Below are positions 51,482 to 60,863 of a stretch of 64,000 nt of DNA, piece after piece; within the stretch, counting starts at the first letter, position 1; each line of letters begins with the position of its first letter. The stretch is from Streptomyces globosus (GTDB taxonomy: Bacteria > Actinomycetota > Actinomycetes > Streptomycetales > Streptomycetaceae), in contig NZ_CP030862.1 of assembly GCF_003325375.1 (NCBI RefSeq), positions 4,405,501 to 4,469,500 on the forward strand. Reading direction: 5' to 3'. Under the pieces are notes generated by a model that worked only from the letters and a program-made list of their open reading frames with translations, had not been told where the DNA came from and did no database searches. A program made the translations under genes and the position numbers.

Positions 51482-52045
51482 TCAGTCCTCCAGCGCGTGC
51501 AGGCCGCGGGCGCCCCAGGGCGTCCTGCGGATCGCCCGCCGCAGCCGGCGGCCCCGCATGCCGGTGACCCGCTGCGCGTACACGGCGCCTTCGAGGTGGT
51601 CGCACTCGTGCTGGAGGCAGCGGGCGAAGAACCCGGTGCCGGTGATCCGCACCGGGGCGCCGTCCGCGGTGGCCCCCTCGACGACCGCGCGGTCGAAGCG
51701 GGGCGTGCCGGCCTCCAGGCCGGGGAGGGAGAGGCAGCCCTCGGGGCCGAGGTACTCGTCCCCGCCGGCCTCGACGAGGCGCGGGTTGACGACGTGGCCC
51801 ACGTGCCGGACGTCCTCGTCGTCGGGGCAGTCGTAGACGAACACCCGCAGCCCCACGCCGATCTGGTTCGCGGCCAGGCCGACGCCTTCGGCGGCGTACA
51901 TGGTGGCGAACATGTCCTCGACCAGCGCGCCGAGGGCGGGGCCGAAATCGGTCACCTCCGCGCACGGCGAGTGGAGCACCGGATCGCCCAGGAGGCTCAT
52001 GGTGCGGACGGTGCCGGAGGTCCCGGGGATGACGCGCTGTCGCAT
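51482..52045 (-). CDS. def: peptide deformylase
   Basis: The 187-residue metalloenzyme removes the formyl group from new proteins. All three motifs are present: GVGLAANQIG (54-63), EGCLSLPG (102-109, metal ligand Cys104) and HECDH (146-150, ligands His146 and His150, catalytic Glu147). The ATG at 52045 lies seven bases after a TAGGCT -10 element, suggesting a leaderless message. Streptomyces carry several def paralogues; this is a short type I-like form. Confidence 0.9.
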   Translation of the reverse strand: MRQRVIPGTSGTVRTMSLLGDPVLHSPCAEVTDFGPALGALVEDMFATMYAAEGVGLAANQIGVGLRVFVYDCPDDEDVRHVGHVVNPRLVEAGGDEYLGPEGCLSLPGLEAGTPRFDRAVVEGATADGAPVRITGTGFFARCLQHECDHLEGAVYAQRVTGMRGRRLRRAIRRTPWGARGLHALED

Positions 52046-52052
52046 GGCGCCA

Positions 52053-52058
52053 AGCCTA
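52053..52058 (-). promoter_or_regulatory. def: -10 element of leaderless def transcript
   Basis: TAGGCT on the minus strand ends seven bases before the ATG, and no ribosome site is present. No -35 could be assigned. Confidence 0.4.
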
Positions 52059-52168
52059 CGACGGGCGAATATATGAGGAGATCCGCGGCGGCCCGGGGGC
52101 GCCGCGGTCAGGGCCCCGGCCGGTACTGGATAGGCTGGGGCCGGTCGACGCAAGGAGGACTAGGGACG

Positions 52169-53407
52169 ATGGCAGGCAACACAGAGCCGCTTTCGCCGCG
52201 CGCCAAGCTGGCCGTGACGGCGGGCAGGGCCGCGGCGGCGGTGTCGCGGGCCGCGGGGCGCGGAAGCGGATCGGTGATCGGCGGCAAGGTCGCACTCAAA
52301 CTTGACCCCGACCTCCTCGGAGCGCTCGCGCAGCACCTCGACGTCGTCCTCGTCTCCGCCACCAACGGCAAGACCACGACGACGCGCCTGATCGCCGAGG
52401 CCCTGCGGGCCAGCGGGCCGGTGGTCTCCAACGCCCTCGGCGCGAACATGCCTGCCGGCATCACCTCCGCCCTCGCAGGCGGCTCGGACGCCAAGTACGG
52501 CGTCATCGAGGTGGACGAGAAGTACCTGGCCGGGGTCGCCCGGGACGTCACCCCGAAGGCGATCGCGCTGCTGAACCTCTCGCGCGACCAGCTGGACCGC
52601 GCCGCCGAGACCCGCATGCTCGCGGAGAAGTGGCGCGAGGGGCTGGCCGGCTCCAAGGCGGTCATCGTCGCCAACTGCGACGACCCCCTGATCGTGTGGT
52701 CGGCCTCCTCCTCGCAGAACGTGGTGTGGGTGGCCGCCGGCCAGGAGTGGAAGGACGACGCTTGGTCGTGCCCCTCCTGCGGCGGCGTGATGCAGCGCCC
52801 CGGCGACGACTGGTTCTGCGGCGAGTGCGGCTTCCGCCGGCCCGCCCCGAGCTGGGTGCTCTCCGGCGACCACGTCCTCGACCCGCACGGCTCGGCGTGG
52901 CCCATCAGCCTCCAGCTGCCGGGCCGCGCCAACAAGGCGAACGCGGCCACCTCGGCCGCCGTGGCCGCCGTCTTCGGCGTGCCGCCGCAGGTCGCGCTGG
53001 AGCGGATGTACCAGGTGCAGGCGGTCGCCGGCCGGTACGACGTGGTGCAGTTCCAGAACCGCGAGCTGCGGCTGCTGCTCGCCAAGAACCCGGCGGGCTG
53101 GCTCGAAACGTTTTCGCTGATCGACCAGCCGCCCGCCCCGGTGATCCTCTCGGTCAACGCCCGCGGCGCCGACGGCACGGACACCTCGTGGCTGTGGGAC
53201 GTGGACTACCCGCGCCTCGCCGGCCACCCGATCTTCGTGATCGGCGACCGCCGGCTCGACCTGGCCGTCCGCCTCGAGGTCGCCGGCCTGGACTTCCGGG
53301 TCTGCGAGACCCTCGACGAGGCCGTGCAGCTCGCCCCGCCCGGCCAGATCGAGCTGATCGCCAACTACACCGCCTTCCAGGACGTGCGCCGCCGCGTCGG
53401 CAACTAG
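52169..53407 (+). CDS. murT: lipid II isoglutaminyl synthase, MurT subunit
   Basis: The 412-residue Mur-ligase-like protein has the ATP loop ATNGKTTTTR (64-73), a DUF1727 C-terminal domain and a zinc ribbon insert with Cys201, Cys204, Cys217 and Cys220, all typical of MurT. With GatD it amidates the glutamate of the lipid II stem peptide to isoglutamine. GatD is encoded 21 bases downstream. AAGGAGG precedes the ATG by a somewhat long 12 bases. Confidence 0.92.
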   Translation: MAGNTEPLSPRAKLAVTAGRAAAAVSRAAGRGSGSVIGGKVALKLDPDLLGALAQHLDVVLVSATNGKTTTTRLIAEALRASGPVVSNALGANMPAGITSALAGGSDAKYGVIEVDEKYLAGVARDVTPKAIALLNLSRDQLDRAAETRMLAEKWREGLAGSKAVIVANCDDPLIVWSASSSQNVVWVAAGQEWKDDAWSCPSCGGVMQRPGDDWFCGECGFRRPAPSWVLSGDHVLDPHGSAWPISLQLPGRANKANAATSAAVAAVFGVPPQVALERMYQVQAVAGRYDVVQFQNRELRLLLAKNPAGWLETFSLIDQPPAPVILSVNARGADGTDTSWLWDVDYPRLAGHPIFVIGDRRLDLAVRLEVAGLDFRVCETLDEAVQLAPPGQIELIANYTAFQDVRRRVGN

Positions 53408-53428
53408 CCACCCATAGAGGACAAGAGC

Positions 53429-54157
53429 ATGAGCGACAACAGCCTGCGCCTGGTGTGGGTCTACCCCGACCTGCTCAGCACGTACGGAGACCAGGGCAAC
53501 GTTCTCGTGGTGGAGCGCCGGGCGCGCCGGCGCGGCCTGGACGTGCAGCGCGTGGACGTGCGCAGCGACCAGCCGATCCCGACCTCGGGCGACATCTACC
53601 TGATCGGCGGCGGCGAGGACCGCCCGCAGCGGCTCGCCGCCGAGCGCCTGGTGCGCGACGGCGGCCTGGAGCGGGCCGTCTCGAACGGGGCGATCGTGTT
53701 CTCGGTGTGCGCCGGCTACCAGATCCTGGGCAACGAGTTCGTCAACGACATGGGCGAGCGGCAGCAGGGCCTCGGCCTGCTGGACGTCGTCACCGTCCGC
53801 GGCGAGGGCGAGCGCTGCGTCGGCGACGTCCTCGCGGACATCGACCCGCAGCTCGGCCTGCCGCAGCTGACGGGCTTCGAGAACCACCAGGGCGTCACGC
53901 ACCTCGGCCCCGGCGCCAAGGCGTTCGCCCGCACCCGCCTGGGCCGCGGCAACGGCACGGGCGACGGCACCGAGGGTGCGTACAACGAGACGGTGTTCGG
54001 CACGTACATGCACGGCCCCGTCATGGCCCGCAACCCGCTCATCGCGGACCTGCTGCTGAAGCTGGCCCTCGACGTGAACGCACTGCCGCCCATCGACGAC
54101 CGCTGGTACGACGCGCTGCGAGCGGAGCGCATCGCCGCGGCGACGCAGCCCGCGTAA
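53429..54157 (+). CDS. gatD: lipid II isoglutaminyl synthase, GatD glutaminase subunit
   Basis: The 242-residue CobB/CobQ-like class I glutamine amidotransferase has its nucleophile Cys94 in FSVCAGYQILG and the catalytic His in TYMHGPVMARNP (about 194). It supplies ammonia to MurT. The start TYGDQGN (19-24) is characteristic of the family. A hairpin follows at 54178-54209. Confidence 0.92.
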   Translation: MSDNSLRLVWVYPDLLSTYGDQGNVLVVERRARRRGLDVQRVDVRSDQPIPTSGDIYLIGGGEDRPQRLAAERLVRDGGLERAVSNGAIVFSVCAGYQILGNEFVNDMGERQQGLGLLDVVTVRGEGERCVGDVLADIDPQLGLPQLTGFENHQGVTHLGPGAKAFARTRLGRGNGTGDGTEGAYNETVFGTYMHGPVMARNPLIADLLLKLALDVNALPPIDDRWYDALRAERIAAATQPA

Positions 54158-54177
54158 CCCCGGGTACGCCCGGCGTT

Positions 54178-54209
54178 CGGCCCGGATTCCCCTCGGGGGA
54201 TCCGGGCCG
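54178..54209 (+). terminator. hairpin after gatD
   Basis: A 14-15 bp GC-rich stem with one bulged T and a short TC loop lies 20 bases after the gatD stop. No T tract follows. Confidence 0.5.
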
Positions 54210-54347
54210 ATGTGCGTTCGTACGAGGAACCCGACCGTCATGCGGACGATGGTTCAGTGCGGTGCCGATCCGCTAGTAGGGTGACAGGTAGTTCCAACCG
54301 GACGACGTGGTCCGGTCGTCGGCCCACGTTGCAAAGGTCTTCCTGCC

Positions 54348-55373
54348 ATGCGCATTGGTGTGCTCACTTCCGGTGGCGACTGCCCCGGCCTCAACGCCGT
54401 CATCCGCTCCGTCGTGCACCGCGCCGTCGTCGACCACGGCGACGAGGTCATCGGCTTCCACGACGGCTGGCGCGGGCTCCTGGAGGCGGACTACCGCAAG
54501 CTCGACCTCGACGCGGTGGCCGGCATCCTCGCCCGCGGCGGCACCATCCTCGGCTCCTCCCGCGTCCAGCCCGCGCACCTGCGCGACGGCGTGGAGCGGG
54601 CCCGCGGCCACGTCGCGGACCTCGGCCTGGACGCCATCATCCCGATCGGCGGCGAGGGCACGCTGAAGGCGGCGAACCTACTCTCGCAGGGCGGCCTGCC
54701 GATCGTGGGCGTGCCGAAGACCATCGACAACGACATCGCCTCGACGGACGTCACCTTCGGCTTCGACACGGCTGTCGGCGTCGCCACGGAGGCGCTGGAC
54801 CGGCTGAAGACGACCGCCGAGTCCCACCAGCGGGTGATGGTCGTGGAGGTCATGGGCCGCCACACCGGCTGGATCGCCCTGCACTCGGGCATGGCGGCCG
54901 GCGCGCACGCCATCGTCGTGCCGGAGCGTCCGTTCGACATCGAGGAGCTGGCCGGGATCGTCGGCGAGCGCTTCTCCGCGGGCAAGCGTTTCGCGATCGT
55001 CGTCGTCGCCGAGGGCGCGAAGCCGCGGCCCGGCACCATGGAGTACACGGAGGGCGGCACCGACCAGTACGGTCACGAGCGCTTCGCCGGCATCGGCAAC
55101 ATCCTGGCGGTGGAGCTGGAGCGCCGCCTCGGCAAGGAGGCCCGCCCGGTCATCCTCGGCCACGTCCAGCGCGGCGGCACCCCGACCGCGTACGACCGGG
55201 TGCTGGCCACCCGCTTCGGCTGGCACGCGGTGGAGGCGGCGCACCGCGGAGAGTTCGGGATGCTGACCGCGCTGCGCGGCACGGAGATCGAGATGGTGCC
55301 GCTCGCCCGCGCGGTGGAGAGCCTGAAGACGGTCCCGGCGGAGCGCTACGACGAGGCGCAGACCGTTCTGTGA
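54348..55373 (+). CDS. pfkA: 6-phosphofructokinase
   Basis: The 341-residue enzyme phosphorylates fructose 6-phosphate. It has SGGDCPGLNAVIR (8-20), IGGEGTL (about 101-107), TIDNDI and MGRHTGWIA. Glycine rather than aspartate at the second position after GGE favours ATP over pyrophosphate as donor. The length and the GGDCPG start match the short actinobacterial PFK. It appears monocistronic, bounded by hairpins at 54178 and 55392. Confidence 0.92.
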   Translation: MRIGVLTSGGDCPGLNAVIRSVVHRAVVDHGDEVIGFHDGWRGLLEADYRKLDLDAVAGILARGGTILGSSRVQPAHLRDGVERARGHVADLGLDAIIPIGGEGTLKAANLLSQGGLPIVGVPKTIDNDIASTDVTFGFDTAVGVATEALDRLKTTAESHQRVMVVEVMGRHTGWIALHSGMAAGAHAIVVPERPFDIEELAGIVGERFSAGKRFAIVVVAEGAKPRPGTMEYTEGGTDQYGHERFAGIGNILAVELERRLGKEARPVILGHVQRGGTPTAYDRVLATRFGWHAVEAAHRGEFGMLTALRGTEIEMVPLARAVESLKTVPAERYDEAQTVL

Positions 55374-55391
55374 CCTTTCTCCCCTTCTGTC

Positions 55392-55425
55392 GCCGCCCCC
55401 GGACGCAAGCGCGTACGGGGGCGGC
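55392..55425 (+). terminator. hairpin after pfkA
   Basis: Perfect 10-bp arms (55392-55401 and 55416-55425) enclose a 14-base loop, 18 bases after the stop. There is no T tract. Confidence 0.5.
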
Positions 55426-55464
55426 ACTACTGTGGTGGGGCACCACGGTCAAGGGAGTGAACAG

Positions 55465-56424
55465 ATGGATCACAGCGGTCACGGCTCGGGCATGCACACG
55501 CACATGGACCTGCCGCCGTTCACGCTGGGCCGTGCTCTGGAGTTCTCCTTCGACGCGTTCTTCCTGATCGGCTCGCTCGTCGGCCTCGGCCTCTACCTGT
55601 GGGGCGTGGTGCGGCTCAGGCGGCGCGGGGACGCCTGGCCCGCGGGGCGGATCGTCGCCTTCTGCGCGGGCGTGCTCAGCGTGGCGCTGATGATGTGCAC
55701 CAAGCTCAACGACTACGGCATGGTCATGTTCAGCGTGCACATGGTGCAGCACATGGTGATCAGCATGCTGTCGCCGATCCTGCTGCTGCTGGGCGCCCCG
55801 GTGACGCTCGCCCTCCGCGCGCTGCCGCCGGCCGGCCGCGGCCGCAAGGGCCCGCGGGAACTGCTGCTGGCGCTGCTGCACAGCCGCTACATGCGGGTGG
55901 TCACCCACCCTGCGTTCACCATCCCCATGTTCATCGCCAGCCTCTACGCCCTGTACTTCACCCCGCTCTTCGACTTCCTGATGGAGAGCAAGCCCGGCCA
56001 CATCGGGATGATGGTCCACTTCCTGGCCGTCGGCCTGGTGTTCTTCTGGCCGATCATGGGCGTGGACCCGGGACCGCACCGCCCCGGCTACGTGATGCGC
56101 ATGCTGGAGCTCTTCGCAGGGATGCCCTTCCACGCCTTCTTCGGCATCGCGCTGATGATGGCGAGCGAGCCGATGATCGGTACGTACAGCAACCCGCCGG
56201 CCTCGCTCGGCATCGACCCGCTGCTCGACCAGCAGTGGGGCGGCGGCATCGCCTGGGCCTTCAGCGAGATCCCCTCGGTGCTGGTGCTGATCGCCCTGAT
56301 GTACCAGTGGTACCACTCCGAGCAGCGGGCGGCGAAGCGCGCCGACCGTGCCGCCGACCGCGACGGCGACGCCGAGCTGGAGGCGTACAACGCCTATCTG
56401 GCGTCGCTCCGCGCGCGTCAGTAG
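55465..56424 (+). CDS. CtaG-like cytochrome c oxidase assembly protein
   Basis: The 319-residue membrane protein has a histidine-rich N-terminus (MDHSGHGSGMHTHMD), then about seven helices. Conserved histidines and methionines lie in MVMFSVHMVQHMVISMLSP (about 90-108) and GMPFHAFFGIALMM (about 220-233), as in the CtaG/Caa3 family that helps insert copper into oxidase. The ATG at 55465 with AGGGAG upstream was preferred over 55432. Confidence 0.82.
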   Translation: MDHSGHGSGMHTHMDLPPFTLGRALEFSFDAFFLIGSLVGLGLYLWGVVRLRRRGDAWPAGRIVAFCAGVLSVALMMCTKLNDYGMVMFSVHMVQHMVISMLSPILLLLGAPVTLALRALPPAGRGRKGPRELLLALLHSRYMRVVTHPAFTIPMFIASLYALYFTPLFDFLMESKPGHIGMMVHFLAVGLVFFWPIMGVDPGPHRPGYVMRMLELFAGMPFHAFFGIALMMASEPMIGTYSNPPASLGIDPLLDQQWGGGIAWAFSEIPSVLVLIALMYQWYHSEQRAAKRADRAADRDGDAELEAYNAYLASLRARQ

Positions 56425-56456
56425 CGCGTGGGCGCCTCCGCGCGCGACCATGGGGC

Positions 56457-56615
56457 ATGACCGGTTCCGTCAAGGCGATGGCCGTCATGACCTTCGCCGC
56501 CCTCATCGCCGTCGCCACCTACTCCGTGGCCCTCGGCAGCAACGGCTGGCTGTGGTTCGGCTGGGTGGTCCTGGGGCTCCTCACCGCAGCCATGGGCGCC
56601 GCCCGCAGCGGCTGA
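56457..56615 (+). CDS. 52-residue membrane protein
   Basis: The short protein has two hydrophobic segments (about 7-27 and 30-47) joined by SNGW and ends AARSG. It follows the CtaG-like gene by 32 bases on the same strand and could be a small partner of it. No good ribosome site is visible, so translation is not certain. Confidence 0.5.
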   Translation: MTGSVKAMAVMTFAALIAVATYSVALGSNGWLWFGWVVLGLLTAAMGAARSG

Positions 56616-56755
56616 CCAGGCGCCCGCGCGCCGCGGCCCGGGCCGGTTCCCGGCCGGGCCGGCAGCCGCCGTGCCGCCGCGCTGCCGCGCCGTCCCGGGG
56701 GCCCGTCCGTCCGTACGATGGCGGTGACGACGGGACGGGGCGACGGGAGCTGCCG

Positions 56756-57466
56756 GTGTTCTACCTCTTGCTCAAGCACGTGTTCCTGGGTCCGCTGCTG
56801 CGGCTGCTGTTCCGGCCCCGGATCGAGGGGCTGGAGTACGTCCCGGACGAGGGGGCCGCGATCGTCGCGGGCAACCACCTGTCCTTCTCCGACCACTTCC
56901 TCATGCCCGCGGTCCTCCGGCGGCGGATCACCTTCCTCGCGAAGGCCGAGTACTTCACGGGGCCCGGGCTGAAGGGCCGGCTGACCGCCTTCTTCTTCCG
57001 CAGCGCCGGCCAGATCCCCGTCGACCGGTCGGGCAGGGAGGCCGGCCGGGCAGCGCTGCGCGAGGGCCTGGAGGTGCTCTCCCGCGGCGAGCTGCTGGGG
57101 ATCTACCCGGAGGGCACCCGCTCGCACGACGGGCGGCTGTACAAGGGCAAGGTCGGGGTGGCGGCGATGGCGCTGGGCGCCGGGGTGCCCGTGGTGCCGT
57201 GCGCGATGGTCGGCACGTTCGAGGTGCAGCCGCCGGGCCGGAAGATCCCGAGGATCAGGCGGGTCACCATCCGCTTCGGCCGGCCGCTGGACTTCTCGCG
57301 GTACGCCGGGATGGAGGGCGAGCGGGCGGTGCTGCGCGCCGTCACCGACGAGATCATGTACGCGATCCTGGAGCTGTCGGGCCAGGAGTACGTCGACCGG
57401 TACGCCGCCGAGGTGAAGGCCGAGGCGGAGGAGGCGCGGAAGGCGGCCCGGCGCAGGACGCGCTGA
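56756..57466 (+). CDS. 1-acylglycerol-3-phosphate acyltransferase family protein
   Basis: The 236-residue PlsC-family enzyme has the catalytic NHLSFSDHF motif (His41, Asp46) and the acyl-acceptor motif PEGTRS (118-123). It transfers an acyl chain to a lysophospholipid or similar acceptor at the inner membrane face. The GTG start at 56756 follows GGGAG. It converges with the secreted hydrolase gene. Confidence 0.87.
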   Translation: MFYLLLKHVFLGPLLRLLFRPRIEGLEYVPDEGAAIVAGNHLSFSDHFLMPAVLRRRITFLAKAEYFTGPGLKGRLTAFFFRSAGQIPVDRSGREAGRAALREGLEVLSRGELLGIYPEGTRSHDGRLYKGKVGVAAMALGAGVPVVPCAMVGTFEVQPPGRKIPRIRRVTIRFGRPLDFSRYAGMEGERAVLRAVTDEIMYAILELSGQEYVDRYAAEVKAEAEEARKAARRRTR

Positions 57467-57501
57467 GCCGCCTTCCGCACGGGCGAGGGGCCGGGCCGGG
57501 G

Positions 57502-59163
57502 TCACCGGACGACGGGCAGCTCCTCCCGGGGCGGGAACGGCGCCGCGGGGTCCCCGGCGAGCGACCGGGCGGCGGCCGGGGCCGGTGCGACCGGGGCGGC
57601 GTGCGGGTCGCAGACCACGTCCCGGGCGTCGGTCCTCCCGTGCAGCAGGTAGGCGTCGACCCGGGTGTTGATGCAGGGGTTCGCCAGGCTCGTGACGCCG
57701 TGCGAGCCGGCGGCCCGCTCGGTGATCAGGCGCGAGCCGGCGAGGCGCCGGTGCAGCTCGACCGCGCCCCGGTACGGAGTGGCGGCGTCGCGCTCGGACT
57801 GGACGATGAGGACGGGCGGCAGGCCTCGGCGGGCGCCGACCTCGATCGGGGTGTGCTGCTTCGACCCCCAGGTCGCGCAGGGCAGGTTCATCCAGGCGTT
57901 CGACCAGGTCAGGAACGGGTACTTGGCGTGCAGCGCGGTGTTGTCCCGGTCCCACCTGGCCCAGCTGGTCGGCCACTTGGCGTCGGTGCACTCGACGGCC
58001 GTGTAGACGGCGTTGCCGTTCTCCGCGGCGGCGTTGCCCCGGACGTCGGACATGTCCGGGGTGATCGCCTCGATCAGCGGCTGCGGGTCGCCGGCGGCCC
58101 AGGCGCTGAAGGCCTGGGCGACCGGCACCCAGGAGGAGTCGTAGTACGGGGCGGCCTGGAAGAAGTTGACGAGCTCGGCCGGGCCGGCGACTCCGCCGAG
58201 CGGGTCGGCCTTCGCCTGGGCGCGCAGCTGCTGCCACCGGGCCTCGACCGCGGCGCGGGTCCCGCCGAGGCGGAAGGCCGCGTCGTTCTCGGCGACCCAG
58301 TCGAGCCAGTCGTTCCAGCGGGTCTGGAAGGCGACGTCCTGGCCGAGGTTGGCCTCGTACCAGATGTTCTCCCGGGACGGGTCGACCACGCTGTCGACGA
58401 TCATGCGGCGCACGTGGGTCGGGAAGAGGGTGGCGTAGACCCCGCCGAGGTAGCTGCCGTACGAGACGCCGAGGAAGTTCAGCTTCCGCTCGCCGAGGGC
58501 GGCGCGGATGACGTCCAGGTCGCGCGCGCTGTTCGGGGTGGTCATGTGCGGCAGCATCTCGCCGCTGCGCTGCTTGCAGCCGTCAGCGTACGCTGCGGCG
58601 AGCCTGCGCTGGGCGGTCTTGTCGGCCTCGGTGTCCGGGACCGGGTCGGCCTTGGGGGCCCGCACGAACTCCTGCGGGTCGATGCAGGAGACGGGCGCCG
58701 AGTGGCCGACGCCGCGCGGGTCGAAGCCCACGAAGTCGTACGCCTTGGCGGTGTTCACCCACAGCGGCGAGTTGGTCGTGGACCGGCGGGGGAAGCGCAG
58801 GCCCGAGCCGCCCGGGCCGCCCGGGTTGTAGACGAGGGCGCCCTGGCGCTCCTCCTTGGTGCCCGTGCTGACGGCCCGGTCGACCGCGATGTCGATGGTC
58901 TTGCCGAACGGCTTGGCGTAGTCGAGCGGGACCTTGACCCAGCCGCACTGGATCGGGGCGGCGAGGCCCCAGTCGGCCGGGCAGTCCCTCCAGTCGATCC
59001 CGGCGCGTGCGGCGCGGGCTGCGGCGATCTGCACGCCGAGCGCTTCCGGAACGGTGCCGCCCCGGGACGGCGCCGCGGAGGCCGGCGGGGCGAGCAGCAG
59101 CCCGGCGGCCAGGGCCGCGGTGATGGAGAAGGCGGCGCTCCCCAGCGCCGCTTTGCTTGTCAC
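57502..59163 (-). CDS. secreted alpha/beta hydrolase (tripeptidyl aminopeptidase-like)
   Basis: The 553-residue protein has a signal peptide (about 1-30). Its alpha/beta-hydrolase domain has NPGGPGGSG oxyanion loop (about 113-121), nucleophile Ser in GVSYGSYLG (about 233-241), Asp in SERDAATPY and His in AAGSHGV. The C-terminal TAP-like domain contains paired cysteines. This matches the SlpD/SlpE and tripeptidyl aminopeptidase family of Streptomyces. The GTG start follows GGGGGAA. It is transcribed alone. Confidence 0.85.
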   Translation of the reverse strand: MTSKAALGSAAFSITAALAAGLLLAPPASAAPSRGGTVPEALGVQIAAARAARAGIDWRDCPADWGLAAPIQCGWVKVPLDYAKPFGKTIDIAVDRAVSTGTKEERQGALVYNPGGPGGSGLRFPRRSTTNSPLWVNTAKAYDFVGFDPRGVGHSAPVSCIDPQEFVRAPKADPVPDTEADKTAQRRLAAAYADGCKQRSGEMLPHMTTPNSARDLDVIRAALGERKLNFLGVSYGSYLGGVYATLFPTHVRRMIVDSVVDPSRENIWYEANLGQDVAFQTRWNDWLDWVAENDAAFRLGGTRAAVEARWQQLRAQAKADPLGGVAGPAELVNFFQAAPYYDSSWVPVAQAFSAWAAGDPQPLIEAITPDMSDVRGNAAAENGNAVYTAVECTDAKWPTSWARWDRDNTALHAKYPFLTWSNAWMNLPCATWGSKQHTPIEVGARRGLPPVLIVQSERDAATPYRGAVELHRRLAGSRLITERAAGSHGVTSLANPCINTRVDAYLLHGRTDARDVVCDPHAAPVAPAPAAARSLAGDPAAPFPPREELPVVR

Positions 59164-59358
59164 GTGGTCGTTCCCCCTGCATCGTGCGGCCCGTCCGAGG
59201 TCGGCCGGGCCGGGTCGGGTTGGTCGTGCGCGTGCAGGCAGGATCCTTTCGCCTGGTCCTCGTCCGCCGACAGGCCGCGGTCGGGTTCTTTGCCAACCCG
59301 ATAACCGGTCAGGCCGACACCGCTGAGCGGTACCCTGCGCCCCAGGCTGGCCCGCCGG

Positions 59359-60150
59359 TCACCGGCCGTACGTACGACACGCCGCATCGAGAACCCGGCG
59401 CAGCGCGAGCGCGTCCGGCGCGAGCACCGAGACCAGCACGGCCGGGCCGGCCAGCGGCATCGCCACGGCGTACTCCCCCAGCACCGCCGCGGCCGGCGGC
59501 GCCGCGGCGAACTCCGGGTCCACGACGAGGAGCTGACCGGCCGCCCGGTGCCCGGCCAGCCCCGCCGGCCCGTCCCAGCCGCCGGGCGCGCCCGGCCCGC
59601 AGGCCAGCTCCTGGTCCAGCAGCGGCCGGCCGGCCAGGTCGGCGGTGAGCCGGCTGCGCAGCAGGCCCGGCGCCTCGCCCGTGCGCCCCAGCACCTGCTC
59701 CTCGCGCAGCACCAGCCGGGCCCCGGCGGCGAGTTCGACGCGGGTGTGCACCGCCAGGTCGCTGCCGCGGACCGAGACGAGCGGCTCGGGAAGCCAGCGC
59801 ACCGCCGCCCCCGCGGCGACGGCCAGGCGTACGCGGTACCTGGCGGGCGCACCGCCCCGGCCGGGCAGGGCGAGCGTGGCGGCCGCCGTGCCCAGGGCGA
59901 GCCGCGCCCCCGGCCCCGCCTCGGCGTCGACGGCGAGGCTGTCGCCGCCGAGCGGGGCGCTCATCGCGCCGACCAGCATGACGCCGGCCTCGCCGCGGGA
60001 GCCGGCGTCGGTGCGGACGCGGCGCAGGGCCAGCGGCCCCTCGCCGGCGAGGACGGGCAGGGCGGTGCCGCCGCGGCCGTCGGCGACGGCGCGGATCCGG
60101 GCGGTGGCGCGCACGCCCGCCGGCGCCGCGGCGGGCGGCGCGCCGGTCAC
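59359..60150 (-). CDS. ureD: urease accessory protein UreD
   Basis: The 263-residue protein is the UreD/UreH scaffold that joins UreF and UreG during nickel insertion. It shows the beta-rich UreD pattern (VMLVGAMSAPLGGDSLAVDAEAGPGARLALGTAAATLALPG, WLPEPLVSVRGSDLAVHTRVELAAGARLVLREEQVLGR). The GTG overlaps the ureG stop (GTGA), and it is the last gene of the operon. Confidence 0.88.
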   Translation of the reverse strand: MTGAPPAAAPAGVRATARIRAVADGRGGTALPVLAGEGPLALRRVRTDAGSRGEAGVMLVGAMSAPLGGDSLAVDAEAGPGARLALGTAAATLALPGRGGAPARYRVRLAVAAGAAVRWLPEPLVSVRGSDLAVHTRVELAAGARLVLREEQVLGRTGEAPGLLRSRLTADLAGRPLLDQELACGPGAPGGWDGPAGLAGHRAAGQLLVVDPEFAAAPPAAAVLGEYAVAMPLAGPAVLVSVLAPDALALRRVLDAACRTYGR

Positions 60151-60833
60151 CGCGCGGCCCAGGCGGCGTACTGCTCGCGGACCCACGCGGCGACGGGGGC
60201 GACGCCGTCCGCTCCGCGCAGGGACTGGAAGACGACGGGCAGCGGGCCGCGCTGGTCGGCGGCGTCGCGGGCCATCCGGTCCAGGTCGGACCCGACGTGC
60301 GGGGCGAGGTCGGTCTTGTTGACGACCAGCAGGTCGGCGGTGGTGACGCCCGGGCCCCCCTTGCGGGGGATGTCGTCGCCGCCGGCCACGTCGATGACGA
60401 AGACCTGGGCGTCGACGAGGCCGCGGGAGAAGGTGGCGGTGAGGTTGTCGCCGCCGGACTCGACGAGGACCAGGTCCAGCGGGCCGAGGGCCTCCTCCAG
60501 TTCCTCGACGGCCTCCAGGTTCGCGGAGATGTCGTCGCGGATGGCGGTGTGCGGGCAGGCTCCGGTCTCGACCGCGGTGATCCGCTCGGGCGGCAGGACG
60601 GCCTCGCGGAGCAGGAACTCGGCGTCCTCGCGCGTGTAGATGTCGTTGGTGACGACGGCCATGGACAGCTCGGCGCGCAGGGCCCGGCACAGCGCGGCCA
60701 CCGTGGCCGTCTTGCCGGAGCCGACGGGTCCGCCGAGCCCGATGCGCAGGGCGCGGCGGGAGCCGTCCGCGCGGAGGGGCCCGGCGCCGTGGGTGTGGCG
60801 CTCGGGGTAGGCGGTGGCGTGGTCGAGGTGCAT
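60147..60833 (-). CDS. ureG: urease accessory GTPase UreG
   Basis: The 228-residue SIMIBI GTPase has P-loop GPVGSGKT (35-42), ETGACPHTAIR (with the nickel-binding CPH) at about 91-101, ESGGDNL and NKTD at about 188-191. GTP hydrolysis by UreG drives nickel delivery. The N-terminus has four histidines (residues 2, 5, 13 and 15) that may hold metal. It starts 30 bases after ureF. Confidence 0.95.
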   Translation of the reverse strand: MHLDHATAYPERHTHGAGPLRADGSRRALRIGLGGPVGSGKTATVAALCRALRAELSMAVVTNDIYTREDAEFLLREAVLPPERITAVETGACPHTAIRDDISANLEAVEELEEALGPLDLVLVESGGDNLTATFSRGLVDAQVFVIDVAGGDDIPRKGGPGVTTADLLVVNKTDLAPHVGSDLDRMARDAADQRGPLPVVFQSLRGADGVAPVAAWVREQYAAWAAR

Positions 60834-60863
60834 GCGGGTCTCCGGGGAGCGTGGCGGGAGGGG

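Noticed and set aside
59290..59358. Short palindromes (ACCGCT-C-AGCGGT and CCGGTGACCGG) near the end of ureD
   Set aside because: Too short to call as terminator or operator, and no gene start is close enough to be controlled.
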